Assembly: GCA_903926695.1 (NCBI GenBank)
Contig: CAIYKK010000749.1
Span: 1 to 7,387 of the forward strand
Source: an uncultured Burkholderiales bacterium
Lineage (GTDB): Bacteria; Pseudomonadota; Gammaproteobacteria; Burkholderiales; Burkholderiaceae_C
Direction: 5' to 3'
Length of the DNA stretch: 7,387 nucleotides
The notes below the pieces were generated by a model, which made no database searches, had not been told where the DNA came from, and worked only from the letters and a program-made list of their open reading frames with translations. Of the stretch, positions 1 to 6,115 are shown one piece after another (positions within the stretch are counted from its first letter, which is position 1; each line of letters opens with the position of its first letter). A program made the position numbers and the translations under genes.

Positions 1-1172
1 CCCAGCACGGCGCCGATCTGTTTGATCTGAAGGTGGCGGGCAACATCTACAGCCGCATCATGAACCCGACGAATGCGGTGCTTGAAGCGCGCATGGCCGC
101 GCTTGAAGGCGGCATAGGCGCGCTGGCTGTGGCCTCGGGCATGGCGGCGATTGCCTACGCGATTCAGACGATTGCCGAGGCGGGCGACAACATCGTTTCC
201 AGCTCGACGCTGTACGGCGGCACCTACAACCTGCTGGCCCACACTTTCCCACAAATGGGCATCGAGGTGCGTTTTGCCGACCCGCGCAACCCGGCCTCGT
301 TTGCCGCGCTGATTGACGAGCGTACCAAGGCGGTGTTTTGCGAATCCGTCGGCAACCCGCTGGGCAATGTCACCGACATCGCCGCGCTGGCCCAAGTCGC
401 CCACGCGGGCGGCGTGCCGCTGATTGTGGACAACACGGTGTCCACGCCTTACCTGTGCCGCCCGTTCGAGCATGGCGCCGACATCGTGGTGCATTCGCTG
501 ACCAAGTACCTGGGCGGCCACGGCACGACGCTGGGTGGCGTGATTGTCGATAGCGGCAAGTTCCCTTGGGCCGAGCACAAGGCGCGTTTTAAACGCCTGA
601 ACGAGCCGGACGTGAGCTACCACGGTGTGGTTTATACCGAAGCGCTGGGCGCGGCGGCCTACATTGGCCGCGCCCGCGTCGTGCCGCTGCGCAACATGGG
701 CGCGGCGCTGAGCGCGACGGCCGCTTTCCAGATTCTGCAGGGCATAGAAACGCTGGCGCTGCGCATGGATCGCATCTGCGGCAACGCGCTGGCCATCGCC
801 CAGTACCTGACGGATCACCCGAAAGTCGCCTGGGTCAACTACGCCGGTCTGCCCGAGCACCGAGACCATGCGCTGGCGCAAAAATACATGGGTGGCAAGG
901 CCTCGGGCATCATCAGCTTCGGGCTGAAGTCGGACGACGGCATTGCGGCGGGTTCGCGCTTTCAGGATGCGCTGCAGTTGTTCACGCGCCTGGTCAACAT
1001 CGGCGATGCCAAATCGCTGGCCTGCCATCCGGCCTCGACCACGCACCGCCAGCTCAACGCCGCCGAGCTGGCTAAGGCGGGCGTGAGCGCCGACATGGTG
1101 CGCCTGTCGGTCGGCATCGAGCATATCGACGACTTGCTCGAAGACCTGACGCAGGCGCTGGCAGCGGTTTAA
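1..1172 (+). CDS. metY: O-acetylhomoserine sulfhydrylase (aminocarboxypropyltransferase), 5'-truncated
   Basis: This is a PLP enzyme of the Cys/Met metabolism (gamma-family) class. It makes homocysteine from O-acetylhomoserine and sulfide in the cytoplasm, by direct sulfhydrylation in methionine synthesis. The frame is open from base 3 ([14 protein letters not shown]...), so the start lies upstream of the window. A GTG at 33 is internal, because the residues before it are family-typical. About 389 of the usual roughly 430 residues are visible. Family marks include [15 protein letters not shown] near the N-terminus, the ALEGG and ASGMAAI segments, the PLP-contacting VDNT near 427-438, and [12 protein letters not shown], whose Lys (codon 504-506) should form the Schiff base. 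The C-terminal part has [19 protein letters not shown] and [12 protein letters not shown], which bind substrate carboxylate in this family. It ends in TAA at 1170-1172 and converges on the GTPase operon. Cystathionine gamma-synthase or MetZ are less likely because of the MetY-type N-terminus. Confidence 0.95.
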   Translation, partial: QHGADLFDLKVAGNIYSRIMNPTNAVLEARMAALEGGIGALAVASGMAAIAYAIQTIAEAGDNIVSSSTLYGGTYNLLAHTFPQMGIEVRFADPRNPASFAALIDERTKAVFCESVGNPLGNVTDIAALAQVAHAGGVPLIVDNTVSTPYLCRPFEHGADIVVHSLTKYLGGHGTTLGGVIVDSGKFPWAEHKARFKRLNEPDVSYHGVVYTEALGAAAYIGRARVVPLRNMGAALSATAAFQILQGIETLALRMDRICGNALAIAQYLTDHPKVAWVNYAGLPEHRDHALAQKYMGGKASGIISFGLKSDDGIAAGSRFQDALQLFTRLVNIGDAKSLACHPASTTHRQLNAAELAKAGVSADMVRLSVGIEHIDDLLEDLTQALAAV

Positions 1173-1179
1173 CAACCAG

Positions 1180-1244
1180 AAAAATGCGGGTGCCGCTTCA
1201 AGCCCTGAAGCCACAGAGCGCTGCGCAAGGCTGGCGGCGCCCGC
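1180..1244 (-). terminator. Candidate intrinsic terminator of the GTPase operon
   Basis: An 11-base inverted repeat pairs 1186-1196 (GCGGGTGCCGC) with 1234-1244 (GCGGCGCCCGC), with a single T/G mismatch. Read on the minus strand, it is followed at once by ATTTTTC (1185-1179). The 37-nt interior holds a smaller hairpin, CTTCA/TGAAG (1196-1200 and 1206-1210). It starts 8 nt past the stop codon of the last operon gene and also lies just after the metY stop. The long interior makes it less canonical than a short GC hairpin. Base pairing was read by eye and no folding energy was computed. Confidence 0.5.
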
Positions 1245-1251
1245 TGCCGCT

Positions 1252-1722
1252 TCAGAGCAGCTTTTGAATATCCATCACGGTGGACCTGACGCCCACCAGC
1301 ACAACGCCCAGCGGCGCACGGGCAGCGGCCATCAGGATGAAGTCGCCTGCCGGGCGGATAATTTTGGTGCTGACGATCTGCAGCCCGCCCGCCTCCAGCG
1401 TCAGGTAGTTCAGCGGCGCAGAAACGCTGCCCTCCGCGCTTGAGGCGACATTGGCCGCACTTTCGGAAGTGAGGCTGTTCACGGCGGCAGCGCCGACGGA
1501 AAAAAGCGAGCTGCTCAGTGCCGCCATCTTGCCCACCTGCTCCTCGTTCAGGCCAATCGAGCACAGATTGAAGCCGTCGGGCGTGCAGAGCATGGCGCAT
1601 TGCAATTGCGCAATGCGGCTCGCCATTTTTTCAATGAAGGGGGAAAAACGCCGTCCAATTGCCAGAGAGTCCATTTTCCACTGCTTGTAAGTTAAAAATC
1701 GTGAGCGATAGGGGAGCGCCAT
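1252..1722 (-). CDS. Roadblock/LC7 domain protein (distal operon gene)
   Basis: A small cytoplasmic protein of 156 aa from the 1722 ATG, or 140 aa from the internal ATG at 1674. Residues from about 30 to 145 follow the roadblock/LC7 (MglB-like) pattern. First comes an amphipathic helix (FIEKMASRIAQLQCAMLCTP), then a strand with a turn (DGFNLCSIGL), then a helix rich in Ala/Ser (QVGKMAALSSSLFSVGAAAVN). Strands with LNYLTLEAGGLQIV, FILMAAARAPLGVVLVGV and a final short helix follow. Such proteins dimerise and act as GTPase-activating or scaffold partners of Ras-like GTPases. It begins 21 nt after the stop of the GTPase gene on the same strand, so co-transcription and partnership with it are likely. 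Neither candidate start has a convincing Shine-Dalgarno sequence. The 1674 start gives a length closer to the family, while the 1722 start leaves a tighter junction. The family call is from pattern reading, not from a profile search. Confidence 0.8.
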   Translation of the reverse strand: MALPYRSRFLTYKQWKMDSLAIGRRFSPFIEKMASRIAQLQCAMLCTPDGFNLCSIGLNEEQVGKMAALSSSLFSVGAAAVNSLTSESAANVASSAEGSVSAPLNYLTLEAGGLQIVSTKIIRPAGDFILMAAARAPLGVVLVGVRSTVMDIQKLL

Positions 1723-1743
1723 AGGCTTGAAAGGCCGGGTGAT

Positions 1744-2334
1744 TTACAGCTGCTCAATGGCCGCGTAGGGGCTGGTCAGGGCCATCGTGATGGCCTGGAT
1801 CACGTCCGACTGGCGGCGCGGATCGGCGGTGATAACGGGCGCGAGCGGGTGGTAGCGGCTGATCAACTGGCGGTAGGGCGTCAGCGCCTGCTCGGCCTCG
1901 CCGTCGGGGACGCGGGTGACGGCCACGGCCAGCCGGGCAATGGCTTTGCGTTCGGCCAGCGCCTGCAGCCACTTGGCGCATTCGGCCATCTGGCCTTCGC
2001 GGTTGCCGTACAGCCACAGCACGATGGCCGAACTGCGCGGCAGCATCACGTCCCACATGGCTTTGAAGCGCTCCTGGCCGGGCACGCCAATCAGCGAGAC
2101 GCGGCTGCCGTCCATGAAGCGCCATTCGCCGTAGTCGAATCCGGCGGTGGTTTCGGTTTTGCCTTGCCGTTGGGCTTCGGGATCGGCGCAGGCTTCGCTG
2201 CTGGCTACGTCGGTGTTGACCACGGCGATGTCCGAAATCACCCGCAGGGCGGTGGTTTTTCCGACGCCAAAAGGCCCGACAAATACCACCTGTTGCGAGG
2301 TGGTGTGACCCAGGATAACTTTGAGAGGCTTCAT
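1744..2334 (-). CDS. MglA-like Ras-superfamily small GTPase
   Basis: A 196-aa cytoplasmic P-loop GTPase of the prokaryotic Ras-like (MglA/conservon) type, likely a nucleotide-dependent switch. The G1 P-loop GPFGVGKT is at residues 20-27, and a Thr-rich switch I (TETTAGFDYGEW) at 60-71. G3 is GVPGQERF at 83-90, with Gly where Ras proteins have the Asp of DxxG; the xVPGQ form recalls MglA. The position of G4 (NKxD) is taken by TRVPD at 140-144, so guanine specificity may be relaxed or read differently. The ATG at 2334 is chosen because it overlaps the stop of the upstream gene by ATGA, a sign of translational coupling, and because conserved sequence begins there. An open frame continuing upstream to 2553 is only the antiparallel reading of its neighbour. 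The 196-aa length fits the family. Its partners are probably the two roadblock proteins of the same operon. Confidence 0.88.
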   Translation of the reverse strand: MKPLKVILGHTTSQQVVFVGPFGVGKTTALRVISDIAVVNTDVASSEACADPEAQRQGKTETTAGFDYGEWRFMDGSRVSLIGVPGQERFKAMWDVMLPRSSAIVLWLYGNREGQMAECAKWLQALAERKAIARLAVAVTRVPDGEAEQALTPYRQLISRYHPLAPVITADPRRQSDVIQAITMALTSPYAAIEQL

Positions 2335-2990
2335 GCGAATTTGCTCAGCAGCCGCTTGACCAGTGACCAGGCGTTGGTTTTTTCGGGGGTTTTTGTTTCT
2401 GGCGTGCCTGGATTCAGAGCGGGCGCTGTCGCGCTGGTGTCCAGGATGCCGTCCTGCCTGGCATCGGCCAGCATCCTGTCGATCAGCAGGGTGTTTTTGG
2501 CAATCGCCACCACTTCTTCGTAGCTGGCCCAGTTTTCCAGCAGCCGCGAGCAAGCCAGCGTCAGGTGCATGCTGTCGGCGGGCGCGCCGCTGGCGCTGTA
2601 GCGCGTCAGGTTGGGCCAGCGCCTGAGCCGCAGATGCTGCCTGGCCAGTGGTGAGGGCGGCAAACGTTGCAGCAGGCAGCGGTCAATCCATCCATAGACC
2701 AGCTTGATATTCAGGGGCACTTTGAAAAAAACCCAGACCGGGTCTTCGATGTGGTTCCATGACGGCGCCAGCACCACGGTGTGGATCACGCCGTTTTTTT
2801 TCTGGGCCTGAAGGTCACTGGTGAGACTGTCGAGCGTGGTTTGCGTGCCGTCGATGATCCACCAAGATGCCCGCTTCATATCCTCATGCCATTGCCAAGG
2901 TTCTGGCCGCAGACTCAGTGCCGCCTTGAAAGCGCGCACCGAGTTGGAGTCGCGGTGCGGCGACCAGACGCCAAACCTCTCTGGGGTCAT
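2331..2990 (-). CDS. Unknown protein of the GTPase operon; degenerate receiver-like N-terminus
   Basis: A 219-aa protein I do not recognise. It has no signal peptide or membrane segment. The N-terminal half has hydrophobic strands ending in WWIIDG (about 43-48), VIHTVVLAPSW (about 68-78) and PVWVFFKVPLN (about 84-94), then LVYGWIDRCL. The spacing and the Lys-x-Pro after the last strand recall strands 3-5 and the K-P motif of response-regulator receiver domains, but the acidic cluster and the T/S switch are not evident. A basic stretch (LRLRRWPNLTRY, about 121-132) leads into a helical segment (LTLACSRLLENWASYEEVVAIAK ... ILD) that could be a winged helix. The last 40 residues are Pro/Thr-rich and then basic (SLVKRLLSKFA). 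It begins 8 nt after the upstream roadblock gene, and its TGA overlaps the GTPase ATG, so it should be made together with the GTPase. Fold assignments are inference; the reading frame itself is secure from the coupling and context. Confidence 0.75.
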   Translation of the reverse strand: MTPERFGVWSPHRDSNSVRAFKAALSLRPEPWQWHEDMKRASWWIIDGTQTTLDSLTSDLQAQKKNGVIHTVVLAPSWNHIEDPVWVFFKVPLNIKLVYGWIDRCLLQRLPPSPLARQHLRLRRWPNLTRYSASGAPADSMHLTLACSRLLENWASYEEVVAIAKNTLLIDRMLADARQDGILDTSATAPALNPGTPETKTPEKTNAWSLVKRLLSKFA

Positions 2991-2998
2991 GAATGAAC

Positions 2999-3376
2999 TT
3001 AGGTGCGTGCTTTTTCGACGCCTGCGAGCATTTTGGGCAGCGCGACGGACAGCAAAATGCCCAGATTGACCTTTTGCGAATTCATCAAAATGCCTTGGAG
3101 CAGATCGTTGCCGTGGCGGATGACCATCACGCTGTGGTCATTTTCCATGTCCACCAGGTAGTAGCGCTTGAGGCCGGGGAAACCCGAGTCGGCCAGCGTG
3201 CCGGTCAGCACATTGGTCACTTCCGTGAACAGAGCGGCGGCGGTGGGCTGTGGGTTGTAGCCCGACAGGGACAAGCCGGTGGAGCGGTCAAAGATGTCGG
3301 AAGCCAGCAAACCTTCTTTGAGAGTTGTCTTGAGTTCTTGGGTAAGTACGTCGAGTTTTTCAATGTTGATGTTCAT
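2999..3376 (-). CDS. Roadblock/LC7-like protein (first operon gene)
   Basis: A 125-aa cytoplasmic protein and the first gene of the operon. After an N-terminal helix (residues 4-22), the sequence SDIFDRSTGLSLSGYNPQ matches the roadblock strand-turn-strand in which the protein reads a substrate or partner. PTAAALFTEVTNVLTGTLADS is the central helix, LKRYYLVDMENDHSVMVIRHGNDLLQGILMN the following strands, and VNLGILLSVALPKMLAGV the last helix. Function by family: dimeric platform or GAP for a small GTPase, here the one encoded two genes downstream. The ATG at 3376 is supported by AGAGG four bases upstream (3381-3385 on the minus strand). It shares little obvious identity with the other roadblock gene at the far end of the operon, so the two are probably not a recent duplication. 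The assignment is a pattern reading and was not checked with a profile. Confidence 0.78.
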   Translation of the reverse strand: MNINIEKLDVLTQELKTTLKEGLLASDIFDRSTGLSLSGYNPQPTAAALFTEVTNVLTGTLADSGFPGLKRYYLVDMENDHSVMVIRHGNDLLQGILMNSQKVNLGILLSVALPKMLAGVEKART

Positions 3377-3404
3377 AAGGCCTCTAGATGAATGATTCGC
3401 CAGC

Positions 3405-3429
3405 GCAGCATTTCGCAGGAATTTGCTGC
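3405..3429 (-). other. Stem-loop in the leader of the GTPase operon
   Basis: GCAGCA (3405-3410) and TGCTGC (3424-3429) form a perfect 6-bp inverted repeat around a 13-nt loop. It falls between the predicted transcription start (about 3435) and the first start codon (3376). It might affect mRNA stability or translation. It is short enough to be chance. Confidence 0.25.
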
Positions 3430-3441
3430 ACAGGTGAAATC

Positions 3442-3468
3442 ATCATAGAGCAATTTGATACAGGTCAA
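3442..3468 (-). promoter_or_regulatory. Candidate sigma-70 promoter of the GTPase operon
   Basis: On the minus strand, TTGACC (3468-3463, 5/6 to the -35 consensus) is followed after 15 nt by TATGAT (3447-3442, 5/6 to the -10 consensus). This predicts a start near 3435 and a leader of about 60 nt before the ATG at 3376. The 15-nt spacer is short, so basal activity may be weak. The -35 hexamer lies inside the FNR-like palindrome. Confidence 0.5.
3455..3468. promoter_or_regulatory. FNR/ANR-type box
   Basis: The sequence TTGAT-ACAG-GTCAA matches the FNR/ANR consensus TTGAT-N4-ATCAA at 9 of 10 defined bases. Its centre is about 26 nt upstream of the predicted start of the minus-strand operon, over the -35 element. 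That position suits repression better than classical activation at -41.5. It is about 104 nt upstream of the radA start. CRP/FNR-family regulators of this kind respond to oxygen or nitric oxide in related bacteria. Function here is inferred from sequence alone. Confidence 0.5.
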
Positions 3469-3529
3469 AGCCGTTGTTTACCCGATAGGCGCTACGCGGC
3501 GCGGCGTCTGAATGGGCAAGACCCCCGAT

Positions 3530-3558
3530 GTGGCACAGGCGGTCGGGGCCGCTATATT
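3530..3558 (+). promoter_or_regulatory. Candidate sigma-70 promoter of radA
   Basis: GTGGCA (3530-3535, 4/6 to TTGACA) is followed after exactly 17 nt by TATATT (3553-3558, 5/6 to TATAAT). The predicted start falls 7-8 nt after the -10, on or next to the A of the radA ATG at 3566. This implies a leaderless or nearly leaderless mRNA. No Shine-Dalgarno sequence is seen before the ATG, which agrees with this. Confidence 0.5.
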
Positions 3559-3565
3559 CCCCCTC

Positions 3566-4945
3566 ATGGCCAAAGAAAAAACGATTTACACCTGCACCGA
3601 GTGCGGCGGCACCAGCCCGAAGTGGCTGGGCAAATGCCCGGCTTGCGGTGCCTGGAACACCCTGATCGAGTCCGTCGCCGAGAGCGCCTCGGCTCCGAAA
3701 AACCGCTACAGCCCGCAATTCCAGTCGCTGGCCAAGGCCTGCGAAGTCACCGCGCTGGCCGACATCGAGGCCACCGACATGACACGCACGCCCACCGGCC
3801 ACGAAGAGCTGGACCGTGTGCTCGGCGGCGGCATCGTCGAAGGCGGCGTGGTGCTGATTGGCGGCGATCCGGGCATCGGCAAATCCACGCTGCTGCTGCA
3901 GGCGCTGGACTCGCTGCAGCGCACGGGCTTGAACACGCTCTACGTCACCGGCGAGGAAAGCGGCGCGCAGGTCGCGCTGCGGGCGCGCCGCCTCGGGCTG
4001 GACGGCTCGCAAGTGAAAGTGATGGCGGAAATCCAGCTCGACAAAATCCTCGCCACGCTGGACGCGACGCAACCGGCGATTGCCGTCATCGACTCGATCC
4101 AAACCGTGTATTCCGACCAGCTCACCTCCGCGCCCGGCTCGGTGGCGCAGGTGCGCGAATGCGCGGCGCATTTGACGCGCTCGGCCAAGGCCAGCGGCGT
4201 GTGCATCGTGCTGGTCGGCCACGTCACGAAAGAGGGCGCGCTGGCCGGGCCGCGTGTGCTGGAACACATGGTCGATACCGTGCTGTATTTCGAGGGCGAC
4301 ACGCATTCGAGTTTCAGATTGGTGCGGGCGATTAAAAACCGCTTCGGCGCAGTGAACGAAATCGGCGTCTTCGCCATGACTGAAAAGGGCTTGAAAGGCG
4401 TGAGCAACCCGAGCGCGATTTTCCTGAGCCAGCACAGCGAGCCGGTGCCCGGCAGCTGCGTGATGGTCACGCTGGAGGGCACGCGCCCGCTGTTGGTGGA
4501 GATTCAGGCGCTGGTCGATAACGGCGGCCCCAGCCCGCGCCGCCTGAGCGTCGGGCTGGACAAAGACCGCCTCGCCATGCTGCTGGCCGTGCTGCACCGC
4601 CACGCGGGCGTGGCCTGCATGGATCAAGACGTGTTTGTCAACGCCGTCGGCGGCGTGCGCATCAGCGAACCGGCGGCGGATCTGGCGGTGATGCTGGCGA
4701 TCACTTCCAGCCTGCGCGGGCGGGCGCTGCCCAAGGGCTTTATCGCGTTTGGCGAAGTCGGCCTCGCGGGCGAAGTGCGGCCCGCGCCACGCGGCCAGGA
4801 GCGGCTGAAGGAAGCGGCCAAGCTGGGTTTCAGCGTCGCCGTCGTGCCCAAGGCGAATGCGCCGAAAAAGCCGATTGAAGGCTTGACCATTCACGCCGTC
4901 GAGCGGATTGAAGAGGCGCTGGAAGTCGTGCGCAGTCTGGCTTGA
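3566..4945 (+). CDS. radA: DNA repair protein RadA
   Basis: A 459-aa cytoplasmic RecA-like ATPase that helps process recombination intermediates by driving branch migration with RecA. An N-terminal C4 zinc finger (CTEC...CPAC, Cys10, 13, 24, 27) is followed by a RecA-type core with Walker A GGDPGIGKST at 99-108. The RadA hallmark KNRFG is at 257-261. The C-terminal third is the Lon-protease-like domain (VDNGGPSPRRLSVGLDKDRLAM, then VFVNAVGGVRISEPAADLA and FGEVGLAGEVRPAPRG). The length is normal for the family. The ATG at 3566 is chosen because the family begins MAKEKTxYxCxEC. An in-frame ATG at 3512 lies upstream of the predicted promoter elements and would add 18 atypical residues. It is divergent from the GTPase operon and convergent with the GST gene. 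There is no clear terminator in the 164 nt that follow; that gap holds only a short CGTA/TACG palindrome near 4989-5001. Confidence 0.97.
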   Translation: MAKEKTIYTCTECGGTSPKWLGKCPACGAWNTLIESVAESASAPKNRYSPQFQSLAKACEVTALADIEATDMTRTPTGHEELDRVLGGGIVEGGVVLIGGDPGIGKSTLLLQALDSLQRTGLNTLYVTGEESGAQVALRARRLGLDGSQVKVMAEIQLDKILATLDATQPAIAVIDSIQTVYSDQLTSAPGSVAQVRECAAHLTRSAKASGVCIVLVGHVTKEGALAGPRVLEHMVDTVLYFEGDTHSSFRLVRAIKNRFGAVNEIGVFAMTEKGLKGVSNPSAIFLSQHSEPVPGSCVMVTLEGTRPLLVEIQALVDNGGPSPRRLSVGLDKDRLAMLLAVLHRHAGVACMDQDVFVNAVGGVRISEPAADLAVMLAITSSLRGRALPKGFIAFGEVGLAGEVRPAPRGQERLKEAAKLGFSVAVVPKANAPKKPIEGLTIHAVERIEEALEVVRSLA

Positions 4946-5109
4946 GCCGCAGCGCTATTTCTCTTGGATTCCGCAGTCGGTCAAAAAACGTAGGACTTAC
5001 GCACTGATGCGCACGGGAAATTGCGTTAGCGGGAAAGTGGATGGGCAGCCAAACTTGACGCGTGAGCCCAAGTCAGCCACCCGCAGGCGGCAACAAGAAC
5101 CGGGCTCGC

Positions 5110-5724
5110 TCAGTTCGACCTGATTTCAGCGAAACTGGGGCGCTGTAGCAGCTTGTCTTGCAGCTTGAGAAGGTTGGGGTGGCGCTGGCGCCAGTCGATG
5201 TCGGGAAAACGGAAATCCAGGTAGCCTAGAGCGCAGCCGACCGCCACATCCGACAGGCTGAAATGAATCCCGCTGCAATAGGGTTTTTCCGCCAGGCCGT
5301 TGCTCATGGTTTGCAGGGCGCGGTCGATTTTTTCCATCTGGCGCGCAATCCAGGCGGCGCAGCGCTGATCGTCGTTGCGGCCTGGCCAGGTCGCTTCGAG
5401 CCGGGCCAAAATGGCCGCGTCCATCACGCCATCGGCCAGCGCTTCCCAGGTCTTGACCTCGGCGCGCTCGCGGCCCTGGGTAGGAATGAGCTTGCCCACC
5501 GGCGAGAGCGTGTCCAGGTATTCAACGATCACGCGCGAGTCAAACACGGCTTCGCCGCCCTCCATGATCAGGCACGGCACCTTGCCCAGCGGACTGTAGA
5601 TACCGATGGTCGTGGTGTCGGCCCAGACATCTTCCAGCACAAACTGGTAGTCGAGCTTTTTTTCGGCCATCACGATGCGCACTTTGCGCACATAAGGGCT
5701 GGTGGCGGATCCGATGAGTTTCAT
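5110..5724 (-). CDS. YibF-like glutathione S-transferase
   Basis: A 204-aa cytoplasmic GST-fold protein. Its N-terminal thioredoxin-like domain opens with MKLIGSATSPYVRKVRI, where Ser9 sits at the glutathione-activating position and SPYVRK matches E. coli YibF-type proteins. KVPCL has the cis-Pro (Pro50) and FDS (61-63) the motif that holds the gamma-Glu of glutathione. The all-helical C-terminal domain includes EALADGVMDA (about 94-103) and SLSDVAVGCALGYLDFR, the conserved N-capping region. The substrate is unknown. The ATG at 5724 is chosen because the family begins there; the frame stays open to 5832, but those 36 codons lie in the hairpin-rich element. There is no Shine-Dalgarno sequence just upstream, and the original leader and promoter may have been displaced by the element inserted 16 bases before the ATG. 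Confidence 0.92.
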   Translation of the reverse strand: MKLIGSATSPYVRKVRIVMAEKKLDYQFVLEDVWADTTTIGIYSPLGKVPCLIMEGGEAVFDSRVIVEYLDTLSPVGKLIPTQGRERAEVKTWEALADGVMDAAILARLEATWPGRNDDQRCAAWIARQMEKIDRALQTMSNGLAEKPYCSGIHFSLSDVAVGCALGYLDFRFPDIDWRQRHPNLLKLQDKLLQRPSFAEIRSN

Positions 5725-5740
5725 CAGTTTGCGCGTGAAA

Positions 5741-5974
5741 CCTCGGCCTTCAGGCCGGGGAGGTAGAGCGTGGAACACGAAGTGCTCCTTGGCTAGCGGT
5801 GGCGTACCTGTCACGTCCGTTTTTGCCACCATGAATAAGGTGCAGGCTTTTCACCTGCTCGGCTTTTCGGCTAGCCCGCAAGGGCTTGGTGACCCACGCC
5901 CTGCGGCGTATGTCCTCTCGGGAATTGTCAGCAACCAGCGCCTGCCTTTGCGAGTAGCGGCTAAAACCTTAGCC
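5741..5974 (+). ncRNA. Structured RNA candidate, IscB omega-RNA (HEARO)-like
   Basis: Successive stems can be drawn on the plus strand: 5741-5748 with 5753-5760; GGTGGC (5798-5803) with GCCACC (5825-5830); GCAGG (5842-5846) with CCTGC (5854-5858); AGCCC (5873-5877) with GGGCT (5882-5886) around a GNRA loop GCAA; ACGCC (5896-5900) with GGCGT (5905-5909); GGCTAA (5959-5964) with TTAGCC (5969-5974). The plus strand is favoured because the first stem needs a U-G pair, which becomes a C/A clash on the other strand, and because the GNRA loop appears only on this strand. HEARO/omega RNAs lie at the left end of iscB elements, 5' of the gene, and are known without a neighbouring nuclease. I could not run a covariance search, so identity is tentative; a structured element of some kind is more secure than this name. 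Confidence 0.42.
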
Positions 5975-6012
5975 CCTTTACCTTTGGTCTGCATGATTAA
6001 AACCTTGTAGAT

Positions 6013-6037
6013 CAGCAAACTGAGGAAGCATTTGCTG
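6013..6037. repeat. Perfect 7-bp inverted repeat inside the element
   Basis: CAGCAAA (6013-6019) pairs with TTTGCTG (6031-6037) around an 11-nt loop. A smaller stem, GCGG (6067-6070) with CCGC (6079-6082), follows. Both belong to the hairpin series of the remnant element. Confidence 0.5.
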
Positions 6038-6115
6038 CTGCGTCTTAATGACCCATTACTAACGTGGCGGCTTAAATACCGCTTTCCCTGCCTCAACCCA
6101 GCTTTTGGGATTTCT

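Noticed and set aside
1849..2523. A 224-codon plus-strand open frame opposite the GTPase gene
   Set aside because: It is antisense to the GTPase and unknown-protein genes, which have motifs, coupling overlaps and operon context. It has no motif or ribosome-binding site of its own.
3512..3565. Upstream in-frame ATG for radA
   Set aside because: It would add 18 residues not seen in RadA proteins and would lie upstream of the predicted -35 and -10 elements.
3443..4894. A 483-codon open frame on the minus strand across radA
   Set aside because: It lies wholly antisense to the complete, well-conserved radA, and its His/Arg/Ala-rich low-complexity product is what GC-rich third positions produce in an antisense frame.
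4946..5109. Possible insertion-sequence end in the radA-GST gap (GTAGGACTTACGCA near 4990)
   Set aside because: The motif recalls some insertion-sequence termini, but no partner end, duplication or transposase fragment is visible. The CGTA/TACG palindrome there is too short to stand alone.
5725..5832. N-terminal extension of the GST by 36 codons to an ATG at 5832
   Set aside because: The family starts at the 5724 ATG, and the extension runs through the terminal hairpin of the remnant element.
5851..6096. An 81-codon minus-strand open frame in the GST-purB gap
   Set aside because: It overlaps the hairpin series, is rich in Arg/Lys/Gly without a motif, and has no ribosome-binding site. Structured RNA explains the sequence better.
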